A stretch of DNA of 64,000 bases from contig NZ_AP024328.1 of the NCBI RefSeq assembly GCF_018408855.1, forward strand, positions 124,001-188,000, in the 5' to 3' direction. A program made the position numbers and the translations under genes. Positions 1 through 9,912 of the stretch are shown one piece after another; positions within the stretch are counted from its first letter, which is position 1; each line of letters begins with the position of its first letter. Origin of the DNA: Caballeronia sp. NK8 (GTDB taxonomy: Bacteria; Pseudomonadota; Gammaproteobacteria; Burkholderiales; Burkholderiaceae). The notes below the pieces were generated by a model. The model searched no databases, was not told the origin of the DNA, and saw only the letters and a program-made list of their open reading frames with translations.

Positions 1-1374
1 TCATCATCGACGAGGCCTCACAGCAGGACATCGTACCGGGCATCCTGGCGCTGGGCTGCGCGAAGAACCTGATCGTCGTTGGGGACAGCCGTCAGTTAGC
101 TCACATTCCAGTGGCGTCGGGCTTCGAACCCCGATAACGCGTACGATTGCGAGCGATACAGCCTGCTCGATTCGTGCACCAGCGTATTTGGGGATGCGTT
201 GCCGAGGACTCTGCTTAAAGAGCACTACCGCTGCCATCCCAGGATCATCCAGTTCTGCAACCAGCAGTTCTATGACAACGCCTTGATTCCGATGACCCGG
301 GACAACGGCGAAACCCGCTGCGACTGGTGGTGACCGCCAAGGCAACCACGCGCGCAACAACACCAATCTCAGGGAACTGGATTCATTGCGCAAGGTGCTC
401 GACGATGAGGACGAGCCTGTCATGCTGGAAGGCGACGGCCGTGGCTTCATTGCCCCATTCCGGGCGCAGGTCCGCGCTCTCCGATAAGAATTTGCCCGCA
501 GATTTCGTCAGGGACACCGTCCACAAATTCCAAGGCAGGGAATGCGACGAGATCGTATTCTCCACTGTATTGGGACAGGAAGCGTGACAACCGCGAGCGA
601 TGGATTTCGTGGATGACCCCCGTATCGTCAATGTGGCGGTGTCACGCGCCAAAAACGGATCGATTCACGGCGGTGACGGGCGATGAAGTCTTCACCGGCG
701 AATAACGGCCCGATTGGCCGCCTTGATGCGCTATCGTCGAATACCGACGCAGAGGACAAGCAGATTAAACTCACGTGCTCGCCGTCGTTGTCGGCCTTCG
801 AGCCTCTTCTGTTATATGGTGAATAACGAACCAGGTCCCTGAATGCTGGGCTTGAACGCCAGGTTTACGGCGCGAAGATTCCGAATTACAAATCGAGGCA
901 GAATCGTGGCTACAGCCTGCCTTCCGTGAAAGCGCTTTACCGACCCGTCACGCCAGGCCATCACCTTTCACACGGCAGTCTGCTGAACCAGGTCGCGCTC
1001 GCCTACTAAACCCGGCGCTGACGGCGGAGAGAACGGGGCATACCATGCGCAACGCGCGCAGTTGCGACTTCGTGCTGTATTTCAAAGTGGGGAAAACCCC
1101 GCTGAGAGTGATCGAAGTCGATGGCGCCTCCCATAACACAGCTGAGCAAGCGGCGCGAGATGCCTTGAAAAATAGCATCCTGGCGAAGAGCGGGCTTGCG
1201 ATCCTGCGGCTGCGGACAGTTGAAAGTGGAATTGAGGAGAAAGTGGAGGCGTTTCTTGCGGCGTGGGGGAAGCGGACGCTGACGTGGAACGTACAGCGGC
1301 AAAGGCATGATGGTCGTAAATCGACTTTTTTTTGCTCGCCCGCACTGTTGGTGCCGGAAGTGCATTTGCGGTGA
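1..1374 (+). pseudogene. Superfamily-1 (DNA2/NAM7-like) helicase C-terminus with DUF2726 module, broken
   Basis: The window opens inside this gene. Three frames together give successive helicase motifs: a Walker B (IIDEASQ) at the first bases, motif III (VVGDSRQL) near 80-105, an arginine-containing motif IV (LKEHYRCHPRII) near 208-245, motif V (DTVHKFQGRE) near 515-545 and motif VI (NVAVSRAK) near 632-655. Between 700 and 1040 short stretches continue in different frames. From 1045 an open stretch reads as DUF2726, a restriction-endonuclease-like fold (VIEVDGASHN, RDALKNSIL, LAILRLRT). Known DUF2726 domains are often found with helicases, so a single fused protein is likely. Stop codons and several frameshifts make it non-functional as read. 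The 5' part lies outside the window. Confidence 0.75.
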
Positions 1375-1592
1375 GGGAAATCAAACGGTGGTAAGAGCTG
1401 CCGGCCGAGTTCGTTAAGGTTTATTCGATGCCTGCCATCGGCCGCAGAAAATGTGCGTGCCGCCGCGGCATGTCGGCAGGCCGTCGAATAAGCCGATGGA
1501 GGAAACGCGGAGTGCCCCACTGCGGTTGGAGGGTTCGCGCCTATGGCGATTGATAGACCGGAATGGTCAGTGGTGCCGGGATGCCGGCACGC

Positions 1593-2942
1593 TCAGGCGG
1601 GGTGCGGAGGGACGCTGACGCCCGTAGCGAAGTGGTTTAGTCGTGGCCATTCGCGATGATGAGGCGCGCGGGCAAAGCGCTTCGAAGTAGCCGACCACGC
1701 GCAGCTCCCATCCTTGGGCCGCGTTGCCGCGGAGCCAACGTTCACAGGCAGGGTCGAGGAACCGTGGGGTTCATGTCGGATCCCGGCGCATTGGCGGTGC
1801 GCGGATCGGGGCGCTGCGCCGCGAGGATTTCGATGAGACCATCGGTGCGCCGCAGTGCCGACAGATGAAGACGGGGCGGGTTTCGATGATGGCGTCGTCC
1901 GGCGACGGGCTGATCTCGGGTTCGACTGCCAGCAGTTCGCGCACCTTGCGAGATTGGCCGCGGCGCACCGGGTGGCGAGCAGCCGAAGTGGCGGATCGAT
2001 GGAAAACCACCGGCAGCACATGGAGCAGGAAGCGGCGCATGAATTCGCCGGTTTCGAGGTCATGGTCTTGTAAGCGGGTGCGTCCCTTCGCACGGTAGTC
2101 CTTTCCAGCGGAACGTCACGCCACGCTCATCGACGGCGACCAAGGCGCTGGTTGGAGATGGCGACGCGGTGCGTGTAGCGTGAGAGGTACTCGAGCACCG
2201 CCTCTCGTCCGGCGAACGGGCGCTTTGGCGTAGACCACCCATTCGCAAGTACGTAAGGGGCGCAAGCCATCGGGCAAAGGTGGCGGGGTCGGCGAGCCCG
2301 GTGTACTCGCCGAAGAACTGCAGGTCGCCACGGTGGTGAACCGACTGGAGTGCCTCGAGGAAGCGGCGTCGGAACAGGCGTGAGAGGACGCGCACCGGGC
2401 AGGAAGTAGCCGGGCCGGCAGGCGATCCAGCGTTCACCGTCAGGCGACAGCCCGCCACGGGGGACGATGCCGTGCACATGCGGGTGATGCGTGAGCGCCG
2501 ATCCCCAAGTGTGCAGTACGAGCGTGGCGCCGATCTGGGCGCCGAGATGCCTGGGATCCTCGGCGATCGTGCGCAGCGTGTCGGCGGCGATGTCGAACAG
2601 CAGCCCGTAGATGACCCGCTTGTTGTACCAGGCGATCGCGCTGATTTGCGCGGCAGCGTGAAGACGACGTGGAAGTACTCGACGGGTAGCAGATCGGCCT
2701 GACGCGCCTCTAGCCAGCGGCTGTGCGGCGCTGGCCTGGCACTTCGGGCAATGCCGGTCTCGGCACGAGTTGAAGGACACCTCGCGTCCTTGTGCAGCCT
2801 GAACAGCGCAGCACATGTCCGCCCAGTGCCGCCGTGCGGCACCGTTCGATGGCCGACATGACCTTCAGCTGCCCCAGGCTCAAGTGTGTCGTGGCTCGCA
2901 CGCTGGCCCGTGGCTGCGGAAGATGTCCGCAACCTCCAGCAT
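1593..2942 (-). pseudogene. IS91-family (HUH, Y2-type) transposase, frameshifted
   Basis: Read on the minus strand, the fragments join into an IS91/IS801-type rolling-circle transposase. From the N-terminus they show a zinc-binding segment ([10 protein letters not shown]), the HUH motif ([10 protein letters not shown]) that binds the catalytic metal, a tyrosine-bearing helix ([13 protein letters not shown]) and the C-terminal FMRRFLLHVLP segment. A start is placed at the ATG at 2942 ([12 protein letters not shown]), directly after the end of the recombinase relic. At least three frameshifts separate the pieces. The family transposes by single-strand cleavage at ori/ter ends; I could not locate those ends. 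The order tyrosine recombinase then IS91 transposase is known in some IS91-like elements. Confidence 0.8.
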
Positions 2943-2959
2943 GGAGGCGTTACAGCCCG

Positions 2960-3838
2960 CGGGTCTACTCTGAGGCAGACGGTCCAGCGGACTGGTGACC
3001 TCGTGCAGCCAGGTCGGTGGCCACCTGGACGTAGAGCGCGGTGTTCTCGAGCTTTGCATGGCCGAGCAAGCACCTGGATCACGCGGATATCCACCTTCTG
3101 TTCGAGGAGATGTGTCGCAAAGCTATGGCGTAGCGTGTGCATGGACACACGTTTGTCGATGTTCGCAGTCTCGGCGCGGCATGAATGGCACGGTTGAACT
3201 GTCGCGTGCTTAACTGATCGAGCGGATCGAGTCCGGGAAACAGCCACCCACCATCGAGCATCTTGCCCTGCGCACGGGCCACGCGCCACCACACACGCAG
3301 ACGTTCGAGCAGCACCGGCGAGAGCATCGCGTAGCGGTCACGGCGGCCCTTGCCCTGCCTCGATACGCAAGTGTCATGCGCTCGCTGTCGACGTCGGTGA
3401 CCTTCAGCGCCACCACTTCGCTGGCGCGTAGCCCCGCGCCGTACGCGACCGACAGCGCGGTTGTGCTTCAGGTTACCGGCGGCCTCGATGAGCCGCCGCA
3501 CTTCGTCGGGGCTGAGCACGACGGGCAATATGCGGGGCACGCGCACCGGTTGCATCCTGACCATCAGCTCGGGCGGTCGAGCGTGACTTTGAAGAAGAAC
3601 TTCAGGCCGGTGATCGCAGTGGTTCAGCGACACGGCCGATGTGCCGTGGTCGACCAGATAGAGCTGGTAGCGGCGCAGGTCCTCGACGGTGGCCGTGTCA
3701 GGCGAGCGCCGAGAAAACGGGCGAACTCACGCACGATGTGCAGGTAGATGTCCTGCGTCTTGGGGGCAAGCTGGCGCATGCGCATATCGTCGATCATGCG
3801 CTGGCGCAGTGGCTGGCGTTTGTCGGTAAGGAGGTCAT
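2960..3838 (-). pseudogene. Tyrosine recombinase (phage-integrase family) of the IS91-like unit, frameshifted
   Basis: Minus-strand fragments give an N-terminal SAM-like core-binding region (RQRMIDDMRMRQLAPKTQDI), the catalytic-domain entry (ILPVVLSPDEVRRLIEAAG), a [12 protein letters not shown] segment with the catalytic lysine region, then [15 protein letters not shown] with the H-x-x-R box. A last frame gives the second histidine and the tyrosine ([12 protein letters not shown]). The pieces lie in three frames, so the gene is broken. Its end runs into the start of the IS91 transposase relic, which suggests the two genes formed one transposable unit. The start is uncertain because the ATG near 3838 is not in frame with the core. 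Confidence 0.75.
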
Positions 3839-3879
3839 GATTCGGCTCCTGTTGAAGAACGAGGGCGGATTGCCTCATT

Positions 3880-4482
3880 CGCCAACATAAAGCCGGGTGA
3901 CCGGCCTCTCCCTGACCACCAGCGTCGGACCGTAGCCCCTACCGCGCGAGCGTTTAGTCCACCCGGCCAGGGAACGGCCGTTCGACGAGAGCATGCGAAA
4001 CGTCAACCGATCGACTACCCACGCTTGCGTTGCGCGTTTAACGCGGTCGACTGCAGACGAAGTGCGCATCGGACACAGCGTTATTTGTGGGCCGCTTCGT
4101 CGGAGCACCACAGCGCTTGAACTCGTGCGCTCCTCAAGGAAAGGCCTGCGACAACTCGGGCACACCTTTCCATCGCGCTGGTGGTCGAAGCGTCCTCGTC
4201 GGCAAGGGGTGGCCTCCAAGCCGGACGGCGCCGAAAACGCATTCCCGCAAAGCACTGATGTTAGCCAGGGGCAATCTCGAAGCACCGGGGGAGTGCCGCA
4301 AGCCAACACCGTCGAATATCTCACTCGACCGGACCGCTACATGTTTCACCGGAAAGCCGTCTCGATCTGCGAAAGGGGCCTCTGTCTGAGTTCGGGTTCA
4401 TGCGGCGTTGCTGTAAGCTTCCGCCCTGTCACTCTTAATCAAGGTCTTGCCGTGCCAGCCACTTCTCTATAACGTACCGAAA
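3880..4482. other. No recognisable gene
   Basis: Overlapping open frames exist on both strands, but none has a recognisable domain, a convincing ribosome-binding site or protein-like composition. A minus-strand frame contains a CPSCRR pair of cysteines, which alone is not enough to call a protein. Treated as decayed DNA between the IS91-like unit and the PLD-like relic. Confidence 0.5.
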
Positions 4483-4899
4483 AAGCACGAACGGAATCAC
4501 CTGGCAACGATCGAGAAGCTGCTTTCTGACGCCGACCGCAGTTGTTATCTGTTCGGCCTGGATCAAGCTCGAAGGTGTCGGATTGCTGAAAGACTCGATC
4601 GCCGCGGCAGTAAGCGCGCGGCGTGCAGTCACCGTTTATTCGAATCGCCCAAGAAAGGACAAGAGGAAGACCGAAGTGCAACAAGCTGCAGTAGATCTGC
4701 TGGTAGAGTTGGGGCGTCAACGTGATCGCCACGACGAAAAGTTCCTACATTCAAAACTGTGGTACTTCGAGTCGAAAGGCAAATACCATGCGCTTATCGG
4801 TCTGCAAACATGACCGAGGGTGGGCTGCGCGTAAATGAAGAGCTGTCAGCGCCGATCGACGGCGAAATCGGTGACGAGAAGCACTCTGAAATCGCCTGA
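4483..4899 (+). pseudogene. Phospholipase-D-like domain protein, frameshifted
   Basis: Three consecutive frame segments read as one small PLD-superfamily protein: ATIEKLLSDADRSCYLFGL, then EGVGLLKDSIAAAVSARRAV and HSKLWYFESKGKYHALIG, then ANMTEGGLRVNEELSAPI. The HSK box and the following G-(S)-A-N segment match the HxK...GSxN half-site of the PLD family, which acts on phosphodiesters. The last frameshift, near 4800, falls inside the expected GSANMT motif and looks like one lost base. The ~140-residue length suits the single-HKD subfamily that dimerises. It lies about 110 bp upstream of the cREC relic on the same strand, so a common module is possible. Confidence 0.65.
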
Positions 4900-5008
4900 G
4901 TACCTGCGTCACGTAGATGGCCTTTGTGGGAGCCGCGCTGTCGCCAGGAATAGTCCACAGCGGAAGCAGTGACTTTGTAGAGGACACGATCGGCCATCTC
5001 GGGGGACG

Positions 5009-5756
5009 ATTGAAAGCTTATCTCGACGATCTCAGAGAGACACCGCCAGGCTGGATTAGGGTGTACTGGCCCGACGAGGCCATCCGTCTTCTCGAAGCGG
5101 GGATTGTAGAAGAGATCGGTCTTGACCACGATCTAGGTAATGACGAGCGCGGGACGGGCTACGATGTGATTGTCTGGATGGAGGAGGCTGTTGCGCTTCG
5201 GGGGTTCAAGCGCCGAGAATTGTCGTCCATTCTGCGAACTCCGCAGCACGGGCGCGAATGACGGCGGGGATTGATGCGATTAAGTCGTTGGCAGACGACA
5301 GGGTATATAAAATCTGTCTCAACTCAGTGGAGAGGATGCCGTGTTGATCCGGCACTGGGCGACTTCAAAAAGCGTTGATCGTCAAGGAAACACTGCCGAA
5401 CTCCCGATTTCACCGGAAGTGGCGGCCGGCGCTCGCGTATTCCGGGCGTGCGATGGACGCATTCCACGACCTAATTAAGGGGCGACCAACGCGCGTGAAG
5501 ACACGATGGCTCGAGACCCAAGCCAGAACCGAATGACTGCTCTAGAGAAAGCCGACTGTCCCTTGTGGTTCGGGTGCGGGAGTTCGAGGCGGGTCGCCTC
5601 AGGCGCCACGCGCCCCTGCCTGCAACTTCGGCAAGCGGCCACGAGCCGCCGATCGAGGTCGCCGTCCAATTTAAATATCCAAGGTCACGTCCGCCCCCGC
5701 TCAATGGCCGGTTTCCGGCGATCAAATTGCCGGTGGCACTGCCTCAACCCGGCCAT
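5009..5756. repeat. Long direct repeat, copy A (matches 28009-28874)
   Basis: This ~750 bp segment is nearly identical to one exactly 23,000 bases downstream at its left end. Copy A has single-base losses relative to copy B at four places: a C near 5211 and single bases near 5294, 5326 and 5388. The offset is therefore 23,004 by position 5521. The left boundary is ATTGAAAG, at the cREC start codon; sequence upstream differs completely. The right part is non-coding dispersed-repeat-like DNA ending at GGCCAT, present here as one unit of the 114 bp motif that is doubled in copy B. Confidence 0.9.
5010..5310 (+). pseudogene. Cyclic-phosphate-processing receiver (cREC) protein, copy 1, frameshifted
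   Basis: Starts at TTG 5010, the same codon as in the intact copy at 28010. The conserved block includes YLDDLRETPPGWIRVYWPDE, LDHDLGNDERGTGYD and VIVWMEEAV, which match the predicted cyclic-phosphate-processing receiver-fold family. Relative to the 28 kb copy it has lost one C near 5211, changing frame before the conserved PPRIVVHSAN segment, and one G near 5294, still before the original stop at 5308-5310. The frame therefore ends early in a shifted reading at 5261. Two of the retained residue changes are G-to-I and S-to-G, so the copies have also drifted by substitution. Confidence 0.75.
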
Positions 5757-5837
5757 CTACGGTCATTTGCCGGAAGCTCACCGCAGACGTTCGAGCGAGC
5801 ATTCCTCTCAAATAGGGGTCGTTCGAAAGTGACTGCG

Positions 5838-6055
5838 CAGCGTCACGTCTTCGGTGCCAGAGCGGCCATTCAGATGGATGGTGTTCGCCGGCATCAGCCG
5901 GATGCCTATGATCGAAGGGTCCGGCAGGCTGCTTGGCATGGTCACGGAGGGCGATCCCATGCGTCGCGTGGAGATCGGGACCGGCGAGAAACAGCGCTCG
6001 TGGTGGCTCGAGCTTGATGCGTCCACGACTGAACTCGCGAGCCAGCGCGCAACGC
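5838..6055 (+). pseudogene. CBS-domain protein fragment
   Basis: The frame from 5854 reads ISRMPMIEGSGRLLGMVTEG followed by DPMRRVEIGTGEKQRSWWLE. This is the second half of a CBS domain with the tail seen in Burkholderiaceae CBS proteins. CBS pairs bind adenosyl ligands and regulate partner domains. The upstream half is missing, where copy A of the long repeat ends, and the region after ELASQ is no longer protein-like. It is a fragment, probably once upstream of the universal-stress gene that follows. Confidence 0.6.
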
Positions 6056-6079
6056 GCGATCACGGTGGCGAGCACCGTG

Positions 6080-6780
6080 CTCGCGGAGTCGGTCGCTGCA
6101 GTCCGAAGTCGTGAAATCGATCTCGCGGAGGAAGGCGATAGCGTCGTCCATGAACTTGCAGCCGAGGCGGGCGAGGATCGCGCGGGCCTGCTGATCCTCG
6201 GTATCCGGCAACATCACGGATTGGTGAGGTGATTCGATCCATCAGTTATGGATCGGCTCAGCCAATTCGCGACTTGCGCATTGATCGTCGTGCCCGCCGG
6301 ATACGAAAGTACCTACGACGAAGGCGTGCAGCGCATGCTCTTCGCCGTCGATGGCAGCGCAACGTCGCTTGCGGCAGTGGGCGTAGGGGCGAAGCTCGCA
6401 GCTGCGGACACGCAGATACGCGTGGTCTATGTCGTCGACCGCGCGATATGTCCCGGCGGATTGATGCCGACGACACCGCTCGAGCTAACGTTGGTCAAGG
6501 AGGGAACCGCGGCGATCGCAGCCGCGGCCAAGGTGCCTGAACCCCTGCACAACATAACGCCTTTACGGGTCTCGATCGGCCTGATCACCACCGAGTCCGG
6601 CACCGACGACATTGCGAGCGCCATATTGCGCGAAGCAGAGCGCTGCGGTGCGGATCTCATCGTGATGGGACACACGGCAGGCGCGGCGGCGCGCGAGCCC
6701 ATCTTGGCAGCGTTTCCAATCGGGTAGCCAGCCTTGTCGAGATCCCGCTGATGCTGGTTCGTGAGCGACACAATGTGTAA
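6080..6780 (+). pseudogene. Tandem universal stress protein with internal stop and 3' frameshift
   Basis: The end of a first USP domain (GDSVVHELAAEAGEDRAGLL, ILGIRQHHGLVR) is followed in the same frame by FDPSVMDRLSQFATCALIVV and a full second USP domain beginning at RMLFAVDGSA. A TGA at 6230-6232 interrupts the first domain where a tryptophan (TGG) is expected. Near 6708 one G appears lost from a G run, because the tail SVSNRVASLVEIPLMLVRER continues in the next frame to a stop at 6778-6780. The first domain's N-terminus is also missing. USPs bind ATP or act as stress chaperones; two-domain forms are common in this group. Confidence 0.75.
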
Positions 6781-6931
6781 GCCCGGCAAAAAACTAATGA
6801 CAAACAATGGACAATCAATTATCTAGTTGGAGAGATTGAGATAGCTGGCCTCGTCCGCAGTTGCTTCGCGCGATGCACAGCAAACTTCCCAGGACGCAGG
6901 CAAGACGACTCTGCGCATTGAGGGCGATCAA

Positions 6932-7927
6932 ATGAACGAGATCCAGGCGATGCGTATCTTTGTGCGCGTATCGGATACGGAAAGTTTCCACTGCACCGCG
7001 CGAGAACTGCGGGTTTCCAACGCGTTGGTGAGTCGCGCGATCGCCTCGCTCGAGGCACGGTTGAAAACTCGTTTGATCAATCGCACGACGCGCAAGGTAT
7101 CGGTGACCGAAGCTGGCGCGCGCTATCTCGAAGGATGTCGCACGTTTCTGGAGGAACTGGATAATCTGGAGTCCACGATCGCGAAAACTGAAGACGGACC
7201 CAGCGGCGCGTTGCGCGTCGTCGCATCGACCGCGCTATCCCAGTTCACCTTGAGTCAACTCGTCGACGGGTTCCGCGAGCTCTATCCGAACGTAACGGTA
7301 CGGCTGACCCTCGCTGAGCGGCGTGTCCATTTCGTCGAAAATGGTTTTGACGTCGGCATTGTCACTGAGCTGGCGGATCAAACTGCGGTCGTCAAGCAGA
7401 AGGTTGGCGTCAATGCGTTCGTCCCCGTGGCCACGCCGGCTTTTCTGCGCGAGCATGGCCTGCCTGCCGCCCCGGGAGATTTGCGCAGCCTGTCGTCGGT
7501 CGGGTTGCAAGAGGAGCTACGCAGTCAGACGTGGAATTTCGGTCACGGTCAAGGCGCCGTGGATGAAGTCACGCTCGCACCGGCGTACTCGGTCGATAAC
7601 TGGTTCCTGGCTCGTCTCGTGACGCTGCAGAGCATGGGGTTCTCGATCGTGCCTAAAGGCGTGGTGCAGACCGAGCTGGACGACGGCAAACTCATTCGCC
7701 TGTTGCCGGAGTATTCGATCGCGACGCCCGACAAGAACATCTTCATTGTCTTTCTTGCGCGGAAGTACTTGCCTCGCAAGACCCGCGCGTTCATTGACTA
7801 TGCATCGGATTACCTAAGCCGGGAACTTGCAGTCTCGACCGGCCGAACTGAAGACATCGACGTGCTGGCTTTGCGTCAACCGAGGTCACTTCTTGAAGCG
7901 GTCAGCGCTGAGGCGAACGCGAACTGA
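6932..7927 (+). CDS. LysR-family transcriptional regulator
   Basis: 331 residues, the usual LysR length. The N-terminal winged helix-turn-helix spans about residues 4-62 (AMRIFVRVSDTESFHCTARE, VSNALVSRAIASLEARLKTR). The effector-binding domain runs from about 90 to 295. The start ATG has a modest GAGGGCG upstream. The gene is intact, unlike its left neighbours. LysR proteins usually control a nearby gene, often divergent; here the divergent side is the broken USP, and the gene downstream is the small secreted surface protein. No inducer can be inferred. Confidence 0.9.
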   Translation: MNEIQAMRIFVRVSDTESFHCTARELRVSNALVSRAIASLEARLKTRLINRTTRKVSVTEAGARYLEGCRTFLEELDNLESTIAKTEDGPSGALRVVASTALSQFTLSQLVDGFRELYPNVTVRLTLAERRVHFVENGFDVGIVTELADQTAVVKQKVGVNAFVPVATPAFLREHGLPAAPGDLRSLSSVGLQEELRSQTWNFGHGQGAVDEVTLAPAYSVDNWFLARLVTLQSMGFSIVPKGVVQTELDDGKLIRLLPEYSIATPDKNIFIVFLARKYLPRKTRAFIDYASDYLSRELAVSTGRTEDIDVLALRQPRSLLEAVSAEANAN

Positions 7928-8055
7928 TGCCACTCGTCGAACCGGATTTTGTTGCAACATCCAAGGCTCGGCAAGTGATTGAGAGCTATGCGCGGATAAC
8001 GAAATGAATGAATATCTCATTAGATCGACTCGACGTGCCATGAACGGAGGCGGAC

Positions 8056-8439
8056 ATGAAGGCGAACCCACGTTGTTTCCCTAGTCGCGTTCTTGCCGGA
8101 CTGTTGTTGTCATGCACATGCGCCCATGCTGCGAACCTGAACTTCCTCAAGGACACGCCGATCAGCTATATGAAGCCCGCCGACCGCAAAGCGCTCAATC
8201 GCGCCGCTCAGGAAGCGCTCGACACGAAGAAGGACGGCGAAACAATCAAATGGAACAACGCCGGAACCGGTAACACAGTGCACATCGAAGGCACGGTCAC
8301 GCCGCGCGACACCGTGAAGCGCGACGGCGGGACGTGCCGCAAAGTCACGCTCGTCGCCGTCGCGAAGGGACAGACGCAGTCGTGGACGCCGACCGCGTGC
8401 AAGAAGGGGGAAGCGGAGTGGCGGATCGAGAAGCAGTGA
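8056..8439 (+). CDS. RT0821/Lpp0805-like surface protein (17-kDa-antigen related)
   Basis: 127 residues with an N-terminal signal sequence (LAGLLLSCTCAHA, cleavage after AHA). The mature part has the typical YMKPADRKAL, AAQEALDTKKDGETIKWNN and CRKVTLVAVAKGQTQSW pattern, including two cysteines that could pair. GGAGGCGGAC precedes the ATG. The family is exported and thought to sit at the outer membrane; its role is unknown. A decayed second copy with the same upstream sequence lies at 46935-47190. Confidence 0.75.
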   Translation: MKANPRCFPSRVLAGLLLSCTCAHAANLNFLKDTPISYMKPADRKALNRAAQEALDTKKDGETIKWNNAGTGNTVHIEGTVTPRDTVKRDGGTCRKVTLVAVAKGQTQSWTPTACKKGEAEWRIEKQ

Positions 8440-8451
8440 CGCACCCGCGAT

Positions 8452-9471
8452 CTAGAAGCTGACGGCAAACCCAAACGACACGCCGTGCACGTTGTGCCCG
8501 AACACATAGCGCACCATCGCGCGCGTGCGCGTGATGACGACGGGATATCGGCTGCTGTCGAGTTCGAGGCCCACGCCGAGCGAGGTCAGATCGTTGAAGC
8601 CGAGCACGCCCGCGCTGTCGCCGAAGTAATGCGAGTACGCGGTTTCGAGCACGTAGCGCACCGGCCGGTCGAGCGCGGCGAAGCCCGTCGGCGCACGCCA
8701 GCGCGCCCACAGGCTGAATTGCTGCGCCGTCGCCGAACCCTGCACGGCATCCGACGAACTGCCGAAGCTGCGTAAATAGATATCGGTCGCGCGCAGTTCG
8801 ACATCGACCTCATAGTGCTCGCGATAGTGCTCCAGATCGAGCATCAGCGAGCCGCCGAGACCGAAGGCGTTGAGCGCGCCGTCTTCGAGGAACTGGAGAT
8901 TGGTGTTAGCGAGGTGGTTGAACACGGTCTGCGCGACGCGCAGATCGCTCGCGACACGGCCGATCATGCCGTTGAGGATCGGCCGCAGGCGCAGCTCATT
9001 GGTGATCGGAATGTCCCAGCCAATACCGACCGTCGTGCTCGCGGTGTTCCACTTCGCCGGCACCGGGCGTTGCTGAGTGCCGTCGGTCGCGATGAAGGTC
9101 GGATCGTAGCGGCTGTACGCGACGGTGCCTTCGAGATAGAGCGGAAACGACCTGCTGAGGGTGAACCCGCCGCCGAGCTGCGTCTGGCCGAAGCCCGGAT
9201 TGCCGGTCGCGCCGCTGTTGATGGAGAGCGAACTCGTCGTGACGTCGGGCACCGCCGTGTACGACATGATCGCGAGCACGGCGTTCGCGTAGTTCTTGAC
9301 GTTGGTTCCCACCACGGCGCGATCCGGCGCGCCTTGCGCGTGAGCGATGGCAGGCGTGACGGCGAACAGCACGAGCATCGAAAAGATGCGCAACCGGCTC
9401 GAAGACAGGATCGGCTTTCGCATGTGGCGCAGCGCCCGGACGTTGAACGGCTGGTTGGTCGTACGTTGCAT
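8452..9471 (-). CDS. Outer-membrane beta-barrel protein (solitary autotransporter-like barrel)
   Basis: Start chosen at the ATG at 9471, which has GGAG seven bases upstream; a later ATG at 9423 is an alternative without a clear site. A signal peptide ends at IAHAQG. The rest is rich in alternating aromatic and polar residues typical of beta strands and ends in phenylalanine (GFAVSF), the outer-membrane assembly signature. About 290 mature residues suits a 12-stranded barrel such as the solitary autotransporter-like barrel family. There is no passenger domain. It converges on the surface-protein gene with only 12 bases between them. Confidence 0.7.
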   Translation of the reverse strand: MQRTTNQPFNVRALRHMRKPILSSSRLRIFSMLVLFAVTPAIAHAQGAPDRAVVGTNVKNYANAVLAIMSYTAVPDVTTSSLSINSGATGNPGFGQTQLGGGFTLSRSFPLYLEGTVAYSRYDPTFIATDGTQQRPVPAKWNTASTTVGIGWDIPITNELRLRPILNGMIGRVASDLRVAQTVFNHLANTNLQFLEDGALNAFGLGGSLMLDLEHYREHYEVDVELRATDIYLRSFGSSSDAVQGSATAQQFSLWARWRAPTGFAALDRPVRYVLETAYSHYFGDSAGVLGFNDLTSLGVGLELDSSRYPVVITRTRAMVRYVFGHNVHGVSFGFAVSF

Positions 9472-9641
9472 TCGGCCGCTCCGCCGATGCGCCATTGCAT
9501 GCGCGGAGCCGTTGACCGATCCCACGGTCACAAGCAGAAAATGTAGCTTACCGATGGCCGCACGCCAAGCCCGATACATACGGGCGCGCTACAGACGTCC
9601 TAAACTGGAGCTATTCCGCGCAACCTATCCAGGAGGCATCG

Positions 9642-9854
9642 ATGAGACTGAACGAGCCGCGCATGGTGGTTGCCTCGATCGGTGTGTTCATCTGGCTCGG
9701 CGGCCTGTATTTCACGATGCACGGTCTGCTCGACGACGTGAAGCCCGAATTCCGCTACGGCATGTGGGCGCTGGGCATCGGCATCGTGATCTTTGTGGTC
9801 GCGTTGAATCCGCTTGCGCAGCGCAGGTCGGGAAAGCGCGATCGATCGACCTGA
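9642..9854 (+). CDS. Small two-helix membrane protein, unknown function
   Basis: 70 residues preceded by a strong ribosome-binding site (CCAGGAGGCATCG before ATG). Two hydrophobic segments, about residues 8-28 (VVASIGVFIWLGGLYFTMHG) and 41-57 (MWALGIGIVIFVVALNP), are separated by a short charged loop, and the tail is basic. This suggests a small inner-membrane protein with both ends cytoplasmic. It resembles no family I can name. It stands between the barrel gene and the RRM-like relic. Confidence 0.7.
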   Translation: MRLNEPRMVVASIGVFIWLGGLYFTMHGLLDDVKPEFRYGMWALGIGIVIFVVALNPLAQRRSGKRDRST

Positions 9855-9912
9855 TCGGCGGTTCGTGTACTAGGCTATAGAAGTACCATCGATCTCAACG
9901 GAGAACTTCGCA

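Noticed and set aside
3993..4472. A 159-codon plus-strand gene
   Set aside because: No domain, no ribosome-binding site, overlapping frames in other phases, and composition rich in S, R and T as in random high-GC DNA.
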